Assembly (NCBI GenBank): GCA_949126835.1
Contig: OX421498.1
Span: forward strand, 35,247,799-35,311,798
Source: Anisus vortex
Lineage: Eukaryota > Mollusca > Gastropoda > Planorbidae
Reading direction: 5' to 3'
Length of the DNA: 64,000 nucleotides
Below are positions 20,745-32,788 of the stretch, piece after piece (position 1 is the first letter of the stretch; every line of letters begins with the position of its first letter). The notes below the pieces were generated by a model, which was not told the origin of the DNA, ran no database searches, and worked only from the letters and a program-made list of their open reading frames with translations. Position numbers and translations under genes: made by a program.

Positions 20745-21700
20745 CTAGAACAACGAATGAAATTGTAAAAAAAATAATTTGGAAAATGAATTAATGGGGT
20801 TAAAATTGTTAACATCTCTGTTTCTAAAGCAAATAAAGTAAAAATGAAATTAATACTTCTGTTTTAAAAAGCCAAAGAAAAATATTTAAAAAAGAAAACA
20901 AGCTACAAGCTAGCAAGAAGAAAAAAATAATTTATAATTCTGGGATGAAACCTTAACTCCCTTGTTTTGAGCGGGTGAGGTGGGGCGGGGAATCGAGAAA
21001 CGTCCCTGAGTGCGATAGATGAGCGATTGGACGCGACGTCAAAATGTAGTGACCCAAACCGTTGCAAAGTGGACGCCAATTTGACTTCCGCTCGCGATGA
21101 GTCGAGACCAAAGGGAAAATAATCTCATTTTGCCATAGATGCTTTTTTTGACAGCTAAATTAGATTATGTCTAAATGGAAAGTCAAAAGTTCAAAGTGAA
21201 TTAGATGAACGGATGGCGTCAGCTTTCTTTTTTTTTCTCCTTTAACACGATGGCAATAATTTCTCCTGGGTATTTTTAATGCAATATTTCTTGGTGTTTT
21301 TTTTCCTCCATGTTAAAAGACTCTATTTCAATGATATCACGTGACTTTAAATACTATGTCACCTCCGTAGGTGCGTGAGTGCGTCGTGTGAAAACTGAAA
21401 TTAAAGCAAGGGTTCGTGAGTACGTTAACCATATAACTGCACTCTGGCACAGATAAAGATAATTATTGCTCACACGTATGCCCACAACATGTCAATTAGG
21501 TTACATGTCTTCACAACATGTCTTCTTGTGGTTTAACTCAATAACCACACTCTTTCGCACATTAATGCTATTGTGTAATTTTTTTCAAAGACAAGGTTCA
21601 TCTTTATCACGGCACTAACGGCCCTCTTTATTGAGTAGTTCAATGTTTACGACAATTTGTGTCGACATGTGTGTGTCGTTCAAGAACAGAGCTTAGACAG
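20745..21700. other. AT-rich non-coding stretch
   Basis: No gene or repeat recognised. It includes a slightly GC-richer patch at 20965-21060 (GAGGTGGGGCGGGGAATCGA). Confidence 0.4.
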
Positions 21701-21724
21701 GCCTTAGAGTGGACCCCCCCTCCC

Positions 21725-21910
21725 TCCCACCTAGGGACAAACGACACAGAGGAAGACCCAAGCGTACATGCAGACGCAGCATTTTGGATGGAGCTGGACG
21801 AACAGGAAAGGGCTGGGAAGAACTGAAACGACTGCCAAGAGATCGTGGAGATTGCTTTGACGGAGCGCACTAAGTTCCACAAGGAACCAAAAAGAACATA
21901 TTTTGATGAC
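21725..21910 (+). pseudogene. LINE RT C-terminal fragment
   Basis: The forward frame DKRHRGRPKRTCRRSILDGA, then GKGWEELKRLPRDRGD, matches the LINE tail pattern KRGRGRPKxTWRR...W..v..lAqDR. The reverse 103-aa open frame over it is a shadow. Confidence 0.6.
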
Positions 21911-22342
21911 AACGTTGCTTGTGTGTCTGTAGATGAAAAAAAAAATTCCAATAATAAAAAAGGAATGTCTAAGTGTTATAAATATAAATACGAGTAAATG
22001 AATAACACAATTTTAATATGTAACGAAAATTCATTAATAGCTCAACGGTTTATTGTAACCTCTGGGATTTTATTGAATAATGTTTGGACATATAATGCAG
22101 ACCAAGAAAAGGGGAAAAAATGTATAGAAAATTAAATTTTGACTTGCTTGTGTATATTATTGATGTTATTAAAAAAAATAAAGATATGTTTTTCCGTGAC
22201 CTTTGTAAAGATATCAATGACCTGCATGACCTCAGTACGTTAGCACTTAAATCATTAGCTCACATATAATTTATAAAGATAAGCGCCTTTGATTGGCGAG
22301 TTTATTTTCTTTTTTCTGTGATTAGAATAAATTAATGGGTTT

Positions 22343-22402
22343 AATGAACGCTGCTTCACCAGCCCTATGATCAGTTTGGTCCGAAGGGTACTTTACTTTT
22401 TA
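22343..22402 (+). repeat. SINE 3' end fragment (main family)
   Basis: ATGAACGCTGCTTCACCAGC then GATCAGTTTGGTCCGAAGGG and TACTTTACTTT match the family 3' terminus. Confidence 0.8.
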
Positions 22403-22539
22403 ATGGGTTTAAGAAACAATAAAATCTATTGACGAATGTTTTGACTTAATTAGTGTGTGACATTATCGGTCGGTGTATTGAACGTAGCTGAGCATTGAGT
22501 CTATGATAGACTGATGTACGAGTGGATGGATGGAATCAT

Positions 22540-22726
22540 AGAACGATTGAACAATAGATAGATAGAACGATAGATGCAGAGATAGATGGATGAATAGTTG
22601 ATAGACAGATTGATTGCAAGATAGATAGATAGCTAGATAGATAGAGAGATAGCTAGATTTGTAGATAGATAGATAGACAGATAGATAGATAGAAAGATAA
22701 TTAGACAGATAATTAGATAGATGGAT

Positions 22727-22776
<50 letters not shown>

Positions 22777-22932
22777 TTAGAAAGAAAGATAGATAGATAG
22801 ATAGCTGATAAGATAGACAGACAAAGAGACAGGCAGATATATAGATAGACAAACAGACAGATAGAGAGATAGCTAGATAGCTGGATAGAGATATAGATAT
22901 ATAGATGGATATATAGATAGATAGAAAGAAAT

Positions 22933-22987
<55 letters not shown>

Positions 22988-22990
22988 CAC
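22540..22990. repeat. GATA/TAGA microsatellite, about 450 bp
   Basis: Long interrupted (GATA)n with GACA and GAAA variants. Its reverse frame gives a meaningless YLSI-repeat peptide, not a gene. Confidence 0.95.
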
Positions 22991-23395
22991 ATGATACAAT
23001 AAAATAAAAGTTACATAAGAAAGACAGATTCCCAGTAAGTTTTCCCCTTGTTTGTTTGACATCCCTGTTTTCTTCCCTATTTTATTCATGAGCACACTGC
23101 GTGTCTGCTCTGTGAGTAAGGCCGTCAGATATTGTCAGGGATTAGTCTGTCGACGCCATGGCATTAAGTAACTCGAAAAAAAGGATTTGGACTCCTATTC
23201 TTTTGGATGTTGGAATTGAAATTAGATTATTTCGTACCCAAGCCAGCAACGCATAACACAAAATATTATTGTGCTACCATTCAAGTGATTGAAAAAAAAA
23301 TGTATAAAACTTTTCAGTAGTGAGACTTTTATACATCGGTCAACTCTTGGTATGGAACACTAATCAGGAAAACAGATAACTTAGATCATCTAATA

Positions 23396-23520
23396 CTGGC
23401 TGGTCCTGCGGTTGAAGTCATCAGACTGTCAAAAAAACGGCCCGAGTTCTAGTCCTGCCGCCCTGCAGGAGTTTTGAGCCCAGTGGACGTAATAGTCTTC
23501 TATCTATAATCTCTGTAAAC
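23396..23520 (+). repeat. Second SINE family (tRNA head), fragment
   Basis: GGCTGGTCCTGCGGTTGAAG, CAGACTGTCA, a decayed B box and GCCGCCCTGCAGGAGTTTTG correspond to the SINE at 48421. The tail is lost. Confidence 0.65.
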
Positions 23521-23589
23521 TTATAACGCTAAAAAGACCTTATCAAAATGAAAAACCGGAAAACTTATAACACTAACAAGACCTAATCA

Positions 23590-23685
23590 AAATGAAAGAC
23601 TGGACTCCAACAACAGATAAGCGTAGATCGCAGTAAACGTTGGTGTTGAACGAGCCTCTGTAACATATAAGATAAGATAAAGTTC
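23590..23685 (+). repeat. SINE-like repeat with TAAGA tail
   Basis: CCTCTGTAACATATAAGATA followed by AGATAAA recurs at 43940-44032 and, inverted, at 49995-50115. Confidence 0.55.
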
Positions 23686-23850
23686 AGGATTAGTGTCGGG
23701 GGTTATGGTAAAATTTGGAAGAAACTATTGTGAGATTAAGATTAGAATGTTTGTGGAAGTTTGTGTTCTATTAATAAAAGTGGTGAAATTTGTTTTTGTT
23801 TAACTTAGTAAAATAAAATTTAAGGTCTTATTAAATAATTGAGCATAATA

Positions 23851-24072
23851 AGGTCCTTGTGTCCTGGTAAAAGCTAGGATTTGTTCTCGGGTCTGGAGGG
23901 TATATCCCTGAGTCTACTCAGCTCTGATGGGTACCTGACTTTAGTTGAAGTAAAAGTAAAGGTGTCTGGGCATTCCGCTGGTCACACAAACCCCTAGTAT
24001 GCCTAGGCCACAGAAACGGCTAAACGCTTATTCATCGGCCCTATGGATCAATTTGACCCAATGGAATACTTA
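23851..24072 (+). repeat. tRNA-derived SINE (main family), head truncated
   Basis: GGTCCTTGTGTCCTGGTAAA, CGGGTCTGGAGGGTATATCC, AGCTCTGATGGGTACCTGAC, CACACAAACCCCTAGTATGC and a 3' end ATCAATTTGACCCAATGG. Confidence 0.85.
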
Positions 24073-24590
24073 ATAAATCTTGTATGAGCTGATTAACAGT
24101 GAATGAGTTGATAAATAATGTATAAATTCATACGTTTTAAAATGGTCAATGTCTTGTTAAAATGATGTTTTCATGTATCAAACCACATGCTCAAGCTAGA
24201 ATTAACTTTGTAATACTAGATTATATCTTTAACATCTACATAGATCAAATTCAAGTACATATAGACTGCCTCAAAAGATATACGCGAATAATTGTTATAA
24301 AACAAAATAAAGAAGATGAATCAAATAAAACCAAAATTGCCGGTAGATAAAAGCGGGTCACTACGAGCATCGCCATTTTGTCCAGATCTGCGAAATCACG
24401 TGACCATCACGAATAGCGCGGGAAGATGAAAAGAACTAAGGCCTGTCTACGAGCAATTAGTTTATAACACTCTGTCTTTAATCAACATTGGGTTATTCGG
24501 TCCTCTCGACATTAAGACAAATTCACAAGCAATAGAAAATTGAATTTGAGTGAGTCGAAATTTTTTAATGTGACCAGTTTTGATTGATCT

Positions 24591-24613
24591 CCCCCCCCCC
24601 CCCCCCCCCCCCC
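24591..24613. repeat. Poly-C run (about 23)
   Basis: Uninterrupted cytosine run. Its length may be unreliable in the assembly. Confidence 0.9.
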
Positions 24614-24710
24614 AATACTGAAGTTGTGTACGGTTAGAAATGGCTTTGAACAGACATTAATTATTGGCCCCAAACTTACAAATTTACTTAATTACATTAC
24701 CGTGCAATAT

Positions 24711-25240
24711 ATAGGCCGACCGAAATTTGGTTTCGGCATCGAAACTGTGCAAATTGCCTCCTTCCGTGACGTTTCGGTTTCGGCCGAAGCCAAAAGGTTA
24801 GCTTTCAGTTTCGGCCGAAACTGACATTGACTTTAGCCATCTGCCGAATATCTTGCATTTGTCATTATTTGTGTTGCTTTGACTAATTTTATAAACAAAT
24901 TATTTCAGAATATTTAGACACGAAAATCTTCTTATATAAAAGTTTATGTTGCATTTTAGGTTATTAAATCTGCAAGAGTATTCAATTATGAATACAATTA
25001 TATATAATACATGTATATGCAACTGTTAACTTAAATAGAGTACCCATAAACTAGTTACAGTTACACGCAAATGTGTAGTCGATTAAAAAAAAAATTTGTT
25101 TGGCGATTTCGGTTTATTTTTTGGTTTTGGTCGAATGTGTGGTTAAACTTTTGTTTTATGCCGAATGTCAATTTATATTTTTCGGTATGGTTCTGTTTTC
25201 GGCCGAAACCAAATGTTTGATTTCGGTCGACCTCGACTGT
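24711..25240. mobile_element. MITE rich in GGCCGAAA palindromes, about 530 bp
   Basis: The left end GGCCGACCGAAATTTGGTTT and right end AAACCAAATGTTTGATTTCG then GTCGACC form imperfect terminal inverted repeats. Multiple TTCGGCCGAAAC-type motifs lie inside. No transposase is seen. Superfamily undecided, possibly hAT. Confidence 0.6.
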
Positions 25241-25468
25241 ACTATATGTAACACTATGAATTGTACAAGAATGCACCTATGAATTCAAGAAGCCTATATT
25301 ATCTGAAATTAGAAATTAAATTAAAAGGAAACAAAAAAGACTAAACATGATACAAATTAAATGAAATAAAATTTAATACAATATAAGAATAAAATGCATC
25401 AAAAGCACACAAGTACTCATTGAGAATAAATGTCAAATAATTCGCTCTCAATATCCAAGGCCTTTTTC

Positions 25469-25549
25469 TTAACCCTTACAGTCCCGGGCGCGTATATAGC
25501 GGAACTGAAGGCAGCATAGATAGAAGTAGGTCGGTACGGGAAGGGTTAA
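25469..25549 (-). mobile_element. 81-bp TTAA mini-MITE, copy 1
   Basis: Bounded by TTAA on both sides with ends CCCTTACAGTCCCG and CGGTACGGGAAGGG. Almost identical to copies at 33836, 55436 and 55578. TTAA flanks suggest piggyBac- or Kolobok-type mobilisation. Confidence 0.8.
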
Positions 25550-25639
25550 GACCGATGTAGCAAAAAAGTACTACAATAGTAAAACAGAATACACCATGAC
25601 GTGAGAAAAACTCGACTTAACTAAACACTTTTTTTTTAT

Positions 25640-26110
25640 ATAGGACAAGCCTAATTCCCCGGCGTTGCCCAGGGAAAACATACATAGAGCTACAAATACA
25701 ATGTAGGCCTACAGAAAGCTGTAATAATCTTAAAAGATTATAATATTATTATTTACCGAAAGCATCAAGGAAAGAAATTTGAAAAAAAATAAATTAATCG
25801 GGTTAAAAAAAGGCATGTTTTTTTATTTAATAAAATAAAAATTAGTACTATCCGGGACATCCCTGGTTGAGAATCGAACACCTGTGTCCCGCTTGCGTCT
25901 AAAATATAATTATTAGATTTTACTTAGAGAAATCATTTTAGGCAAGCTTTAAGTCCTGAAATTCTTTAAAAGCTTTAACAAAAGTTACGGAAGACACATG
26001 CCAGAAGCGAGATTGCAAAAGAAAAAATATGACACAATAAGGTCACGTGTCTTTAAATTAACCAATGGGGATCGGAATACCCCCCCCACACACACACGGT
26101 CTACCTTATA
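25640..26110 (+). repeat. Dispersed repeat with CCGGCGTTGCCC end, copy 1
   Basis: AAGCCTAATTCCCCGGCGTT begins it. Collinear in inverse orientation with 32205-33145: shared AATCGGGTTAAAAAAAGGCA, a tRNA-like B-box stretch (TTGAGAATCGAACACCTGTG), AATAATTATTAGATTTTA-type sequence, and AAGGTCACGTGTCTTTAAAT with CCAATGGGGATCGGAAT at the end. Confidence 0.7.
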
Positions 26111-26439
26111 TAATATATAGGTTAACGGACAGACAATTCCAGACATGGAAAGATATATTTATTTCTTATGTTAATATTGTTCTCAGATTTTTTTTTTTTT
26201 TTTTTTCACATTGATAGTGATGGAGGCTTTTAAATACTTCTCAATGCATTCCTATAAAAAGGTGTCGAACACATTGCGCGAATTCTAAATCCAGTAAGCT
26301 CGAATTCTGGACTAGGGCTAGAAGTAATCGCAATATTGATTTCCAGTTCGTAGCAACTTTACTTTTAAAGACGTCAATTTGGAAAAGCACAAAACCAAAA
26401 AAAAGTAAGAATTTAACTCAGACAAGATATCTAATTAGG

Positions 26440-26646
26440 GACACAGTGGCCTATCAGCGAGTTCGGCTGTCGTAACGAAGGTTCTGGGTTCGAATTTTGG
26501 GGAATGCTAGGATTTGTTTCTGGGACTGTAGGTTGGCCATCCAGCTCTGATGGGAAACCTGACTTTAGTTGATGTAAAGTAAAGGTGGCTGGGCATTGTG
26601 CTGGCTACACAATTCCCATAGTATGTCGTGGCCTTTTACTTTACTT
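26440..26646 (+). repeat. tRNA-derived SINE (main family)
   Basis: A-box-like head ACACAGTGGCCTATCAGCG, B box CTGGGTTCGAATTTTG, body CCAGCTCTGATGGGAAACCT and GGCTGGGCATTGTGCTGGCT. The terminal 60 bp is missing. Confidence 0.85.
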
Positions 26647-26700
26647 TAGATATCTTATCTTTAAATTATAAACTGTTGTGTGAATGATATCATATTTTTA

Positions 26701-27201
26701 CTCCCTTTCTATTAACTTCTATTTTCTGTCCGTCTGTCTGTCTGCTTGATAGCAAAACTTTGCATTGATTTTTCGACCACTTCCGTCCTCCAATCGAGCC
26801 GAAACTTGGCCAGCAGAATTGTCCCGACTAACAATACATTCTATCAAATTTTCGGCATCGTAGCCTTTGGAATAGTCACGAATACTTTCCACCAATTTGC
26901 GAATCGAGGAACATATTATACGAAAAAACATGGCTGCCTTTGACGGAAGTAACTAAAGTTTTCGGATATGTTCGTTTTGACAAAAAAATATGAATGAAAA
27001 CGAAACAATGTATTTGTGACACAGTGTAGCCGAAATCAAGCGAGTTATCTTTTTATGGTTTTTGCGAGCCAAAGCTATAAAAAAAAAGGATGCGCAATCG
27101 TTATAGATCTAAGTAGATATGTATTTGCCGTAATTACCGATTCGAAATTTTAGTTTTGTAGTGAAGTGGAAATGGTAAACTTAGTTTACAAAGAAAGGGA
27201 G
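26701..27201 (+). mobile_element. TA-flanked MITE (mariner-type), copy 1
   Basis: Flanked by TA dinucleotides. Ends are CTCCCTTTCT (left) and AGTTTACAAAGAAAGGGAG (right); the better right arm is CTCCCTTTCTTTGTAAACTAA in reverse. Inverted copy at 41909-42414. The interior keeps a reverse frame (SIRKLVESIRDYSKGYDAEN) also present in the other copy. It has no transposase catalytic motifs. Confidence 0.75.
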
Positions 27202-28510
27202 TATAATAAAAACTGTGTTTTTATGGTTTTCTTGTTTCAGTTATGCTATTTAGTCTTTTTTTTTTGTGAGAGCTTAGACTTGGCGTTTTCTTATTTCAAG
27301 CGTATTATGACGTCAATTGAAATAAAGCCAATTTAGAACTAAAATTGATACAGCCCAGACATATTACCCTTTCCAGAGAAAACAAATAAAATACATATGA
27401 CGACCTTTAAAATCAATGGTTTGTTATCTCATTAAAATTATGTTTCCATTACACATCGAGACTTTAAACATAAAAGGCGCTACGCCCTCTAGCGTTTAAA
27501 ACACAATTAAGTTTGCATCACTGAAAGTGGATTTACCAAATAATTCATTTGAAGAACTACTTACTGCATATTAGCGCATTCCGATTAGAGGTCCCTGGAA
27601 CCACAAGGTCACCGGAATATGGATCATAGGTCTAACAGCCCATATTTAATCTTAGACTATAAGTGCCACAGCCTACAAGCTCTTATATTAGCGTTCTTGG
27701 ATTACATATTCATAATCCCATACAGATTAGTGGTAGCGCATGAACCCTTAAGATCTTATAGATAAGATTCCCACAGCCGATAATCTCATCCTGATTTCGA
27801 AGTTCTCACATGGATCCCACAGACAGACATTACTGAGATTTAAAACGGCGTTGACATCACCCTAATTGAATCAGACACTAGAGAGTTCTAGAGAGTTCTT
27901 GTATTGCTTAGACTGGGAGTGCAGTAGATCTAGTCTTAAACTGTGTTTTTACTGAAATTGTTTTTTATGTTTATTTAGAATTTAGAGGATGCAAGAAGGC
28001 AACTCTATAAGTTTGTTTATTTTTAGCAAAGACGTATTTGTCTTTATAAATAAAGCCTTCTATATGTGAATCTTAACTATTCTCAAACACTCTCCGATAA
28101 TATTTATTTTGACAAAATATTAATATTATGTGGGAGTGTTAACATTTTGTCAAGATACTATTATTATCATTTTCAATGTTCTCAAACTTAACTTCTCACT
28201 ATCATATCGTGGCATCATTTATTTTTTTTTTTATTTGTGTTCGTGGATAGCTATTCTATACCAGAATGTCATCGAGATAAATTCCAACAATTTGTGGAGA
28301 ACGAAAAAAAATGATGCCCCCTGTCTTATAGAATCTGCCTCGGACTCATTTGGATGTTCTAATGACATGCAAGAGTGCGCTTTAGAGAAAAATACTGTTA
28401 AATTTCAGTCTCGTTGGAAACACCTTAAATGGACTCGCGCCCATTAGGAGCGTGTGATGGGTTACCGTGAGAATGTCAGGTCACCATGACCTGCACTCAC
28501 ACACAAGTGA
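27202..28510. other. Non-coding stretch with one unassigned ORF
   Basis: No repeat recognised. The forward frame 28130-28447 (105 codons) ends with a Cys-containing stretch (DSFGCSNDMQECALEK); its N-terminal half is hydrophobic and looks like translated AT-rich DNA. I do not recognise it and would not call it a gene. Confidence 0.3.
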
Positions 28511-28545
28511 AAGTAAAGTACCATTCGGACCAAACTGATCATAGT
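28511..28545 (-). repeat. SINE 3' end fragment
   Basis: AGTAAAGTACCATTCGGACC then AAACTGATCATAG matches the SINE 3' end in reverse. Confidence 0.7.
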
Positions 28546-29169
28546 GAATAGTGAAAAGGAAAAAGATAAGAATTTAGAAAAACAAAACAAACAAAAAATA
28601 GTATGGCGACAGTCTACCGTGATCTGTAACATTAAGAGACTACCGTGATCTGTCACGTTTTAAGAGAAAGCCTTGGAGTTACAGAAACAACAACAAAACG
28701 CCCTTTCCAAACATTTGTTAAACTAGGCTAGTTAGATACGTATCGAGCTCCGGTCATCTCAAAGCCAAGCAAAATCCCAATGACGCTCAAAACATTGGTC
28801 TGTACTTTTGAGCTGTTGGTGGTAATATGGGCTTGTCTAGTTGTTGTTTTTGTTATTCTTTTTCTGTTTTTCTTGAATGATTATTTAGACTGAGACTCCA
28901 TTGTTTTCATTATTTTTGTTTTTTTCATTTGTTTGTTTTGTTGTTGTTTTCTTGAACTTGTACTCTGGCGTTTCTGGTTGATCTCGGTGGATTAACATGG
29001 CACCGTTGACTTAGAAAAGACAACAATCCCTAAAATATTTATTTGTTTACAAAGGGCGTCAAAGTATGGCGTACCGCTGGCTGTAGAAAAGTACATTAAA
29101 GAAGGGCTTGACTTCCTGTTTTCAGGATTTAATGTCTTGTCTTTTTCGCATGCTTAAATAATTATTTTC

Positions 29170-29640
29170 TTAACGAATCACTTACCATCTCTCTTTTTCT
29201 CCCTTCCCTCCTTTCAGACCCTCCGTCTCACTTTCGCACTTTCCTCCAGTCTCCAGTCTCCTTCCTCATTTTTCTTTTTTTTTGTTTCTCTCGTAACTTC
29301 TTGTTTTTTTTCTCTCACTCACGAGCATTAGCCTCTCGCTTTATGTCTCGGTGTATACTCTCCTAAGTTTCGTGTTTCCTCCAATCAATGTTACTCAATC
29401 AATCATGTACTTATAGTGTCCTTGTTGTTTTCGCGTAGTCTACCACTTTCTTTCTATCCTATTAATCCTTACAGTCCAATCAAAGTAGTTTTAGTCACGT
29501 AGAGAGCTTTGGACTCGACTCTATCACATTAGTAGGCCTACATGTATGTTGTTTAACATTATGTTTTTCAGCTTCCTCTCTTTTTCTCATTCTCTCTCTA
29601 ACTTTCTTTTATCTCTCTCCCCCCCCCCCACACACACACA
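29170..29640. other. Pyrimidine-rich (CT) tract
   Basis: Dense C/T-biased sequence (TCTCTTTTTCTCCCTTCCCT and similar), ending at a C10 plus (CA)n run. No gene. Confidence 0.6.
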
Positions 29641-29726
29641 TTCTTTGCATCTTTCGCGACAAACTATCAGATATATAATATGACTTACAGACACATAGAT
29701 AGACAGACATAAAGACAAGCAGAATG

Positions 29727-29883
29727 AGAGATAGATGGATAGATAAATATATGATAGATAGATAATAAATTGATAGATTAGATTGATAGATAGCTAGATA
29801 GATATATATATAGATAATAGATAGATATATAATAGATAGATAAATAGATAGATAATAGATAATAGATAGATGGATAGATAGAT

Positions 29884-29935
<52 letters not shown>

Positions 29936-30066
29936 TGATAGATAGATAGATAGACAGCCAAACAAACTGACAGGCAGATAAATATATAGCTAGATCAATA
30001 TATATATATATATATATATTGATAAACTAGATAGATAGATAAATAGATAGATAAATAGAGAGATGG
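29727..30066. repeat. GATA microsatellite plus TA run
   Basis: Interrupted (GATA)n from 29727, with (TA)n at 30001-30020 and more GATA to 30066. Confidence 0.93.
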
Positions 30067-30069
30067 ATA

Positions 30070-31900
30070 AATATATTAGATTGATAGGCAGATCAGACAA
30101 ACATCTCAGAAATCAATTTAAAGTAATCACTTAGCTTTTTCCTATACTCCAGTTGTATGTCTATACATATAAACATGCTAAAATGTAGCAATTATATTGC
30201 TGAAGTAGAGAGAATTTCAAAATGTGCCTCCCCACCCCCCAATCCCTCCCTTACAAACACACACATACTTTTCGTTTCCAAATCCCTGTTTTTACCCCCC
30301 CCCCCCTTACCCCAATCCCCATAAGTATTTAAGTATTGGAAGCATACACACGTTGCTGGTCAAAAAGAAAATATTATCTCAAATGTCTATCTTACTGACC
30401 ATTGCCATTTATTGTCTGAATCATGTACGGTTTGTCAAGTTTCCATAGCAATATGGCTGACTGTACTTTCGGAAACATTTCAAAGATACAATGGCCACTT
30501 GTGCTAATGGTGTGGAGATTTCCTTTTTATTTGCCCTCGTCGGTTGGCTCCTGATTTATCCTTCGCATAAAAAATAATTTTTACATTTTCGCTATTTTTT
30601 TTTGTTATACAAGGTGGATAGGTGGTGGAGGATGGTGGAGAGATACAGCTACTAAACTTGGACACATTATGGCTTCCATTTACACGACACTGATTACATT
30701 AATTTCTGGTCCCAATGTATGCTATTTGGTACACTGCCTGTAAACCAAGCATTAACATTCCTCTCCCGTTTTTTAACGCGACAGCCTTTAAAAATAACTT
30801 ACCAATTTTTTGACATCTCTTAAAAGTAGTATATTTTCCATCCTAAAGTTGCTGATGCTATTTTACATTATTACAAATAATCTTTTTACTCACGCTTTTT
30901 TTGTCATTTAACACGGTGTTAAGAAATTTTGGATGAGCCAAGCATTTAGGTTTTAGGGGTTTTGCTCTATATGATAAGACAGCGTGAAAAATAACTACTG
31001 TCTTTCGTTATAATTAATAGCGGTGCCATTACTAAACTCCTGCCATGTTACCTAATCTGTGACTATTTTATGACTCGTAATTAAAACTATAAAAATTAAA
31101 TGCCAACATGGACTTACCGATACACATACTACCGGTTAACATTTACACATTTAACATATACTGGTATGCATAGAGTTTTTTTTATAAAGTTTGTGAACAG
31201 TTTGGGAAATTAGGAAATGATTTTAGAGTAAGAACCCTGTTTAAAACTAGCTGTCCTTTCTATTTTTTTTTTGTTGCCAAAAGGCAAACATCATAAATAG
31301 ATTACCACCCCCTGCACACTGATTAATAAAAGAAAATATTTCAGAATAGAAAAAATGTTACAGTTCCAGCTTTTATTTATTTTTTAAATTAGCTTTGTTG
31401 TAATTTAACCACGCCCAAACAATATGGCGGGCTATAATCTCCGGTATTGAAACTTTTTTTTTTCAAATGCCACTTTGCATTCGGCACAACGTTTAGCTTT
31501 TATATTATAATAAACGATTCAATATTCTGAACGGAGAGCTGAGATTTATCAAAAGATGTTTCCTCGTTTTATTCTCCCGTAATTTCACCATATGTCATCA
31601 TCCCCCCTCCCCCAAAAAAATATGTGCAGCGGTCATGTTGATTGAAAATGTTGACAAATGTATGGGGGCCTATAATCTTACTGTTATTGTTGTATTTTGT
31701 TATAGTTTTTATACTCCATTATTGTTGTGTTATGGCTGTGGTTTTGTATTTTACAGATCATAAGCAGAAAAAAAAAGTGACAAAACTAAAAATAAATAAA
31801 AAAATTATTCCAGAATAGAAAACTTCTTTAACTAGAAAAAAAAAAAAAGTCGGACAATAATGCCGTGTAAGCTGCATGGCCTCAGGCTAATGGAGGAATT
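30070..31900. other. AT-rich non-coding stretch
   Basis: Homopolymer T and A runs and a C-rich patch near 30227-30320. No supported gene or transposon. Confidence 0.4.
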
Positions 31901-32089
31901 TGTAAAATTTATAGCAGAATTGTCCTTTATTTCGGCGGGAGGGTTTTTTTCTTCTTGTTTTTTTTTCTTTTTGTAGATAAGGACAAAAAAAATGCAAAAA
32001 TAAAATAAAATAAAAATGTTTTCAAGTTATATTCGTGTAATACATATACATATTTTTTTTTTAAATGTGCTTTATTGTTTCCATTGGTA

Positions 32090-32098
32090 TATATATTA

Positions 32099-32156
<58 letters not shown>
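32090..32156. repeat. TA microsatellite
   Basis: Nearly pure (TA)n, about 55 bp uninterrupted. Confidence 0.95.
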
Positions 32157-32158
<2 letters not shown>

Positions 32159-32289
32159 TCGTTAAACTTTGGGTCTGTAACATCTATATATTGTAGAATG
32201 TGTGTGTGGATTCCGATCCCCATTGGTTAATTTAAAGACACGTGACCTTATCGTCTCATATTTTACTTTTGCGATCTAGATACCGGAAT

Positions 32290-32362
32290 GTGTTCTCCCT
32301 AGCTGAGTGGATAGCGTCTTTCACTGCCATGCAGGCGACCTGGGTTTGATTACCCACTGATA
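32290..32362 (+). repeat. tRNA-like SINE head (third family)
   Basis: CTAGCTGAGTGGATAGCGTC then TGCCATGCAGGCGACCTGGG and TTTGATTACCCACTGATA form A- and B-box-like blocks. A related reverse copy lies at 58045-58115. Confidence 0.6.
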
Positions 32363-32404
32363 ATTTATTTAGCATAATTCTACTTTTTTCCATTAATATT
32401 ACTT

Positions 32405-32788
32405 ACGCCCGTCAACCCCTGTCGGAGTATGGGCCACCAACAACAGTTCTCCAGATTCTTCTATCCTGTGCCATCCTCTCAAACTGGTTCCAGCTGAAAC
32501 CCATCTTGGTGATTTCGGCTTCCAGATCAAGCTTCCATGTGTTTCTTGGGCGGCCCCTCTTCCTTTTTCCCTGGGGATTCCATCGCAATGCCTGCCTTGT
32601 AATGTAATTTACTGGTTTGCGTAATATGTGACCTATTCAACCCCATCTTCTCTTCCTGATCTCCTCTTCAGTTGGGGCATGGCCGGTTCTTTCTAAAAGG
32701 CTGACATTGCTGATGGTGTCAGGCCATCGTATTTACAGGATTCTTCTAAGGCAGCTGTTGGTGAATGCTTGGAGTTTCCTGATGGTAG
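32405..32788 (-). pseudogene. LINE RT C-terminal insertion with 11-bp target duplication
   Basis: Flanked by TAATATTACTT at 32394-32404 and 32789-32799. The reverse strand reads KLQAFTNSCLRRIL, a stop, IRWPDTISNVSLLERTGHAP, IGHILRKPVNYITRQALRWN, PQGKRKRGRPRNTWKLDLEA, and WNQFERMAQDRRIWRTVVGG. These are the conserved tail of RTE/CR1-type RT proteins. Stops show it is dead. It sits within the dispersed repeat 32205-33145. Confidence 0.85.

Noticed and set aside
21640..21951. 103-codon reverse open frame
   Set aside because: The forward strand carries a LINE RT tail; the reverse frame is a shadow.
22463..23095. 210-codon reverse open frame
   Set aside because: Translation of a GATA microsatellite (YLSI repeats); the same applies to 29609-29965 and 56968-57585.
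24591..24613. Poly-C and poly-G runs as functional elements
   Set aside because: Simple homopolymers, likely slippage or assembly-sensitive; no supporting context.
28130..28447. 105-codon forward open frame as a host exon
   Set aside because: The N-terminal half is AT-driven hydrophobic sequence, and no convincing acceptor or donor is seen; left unassigned.
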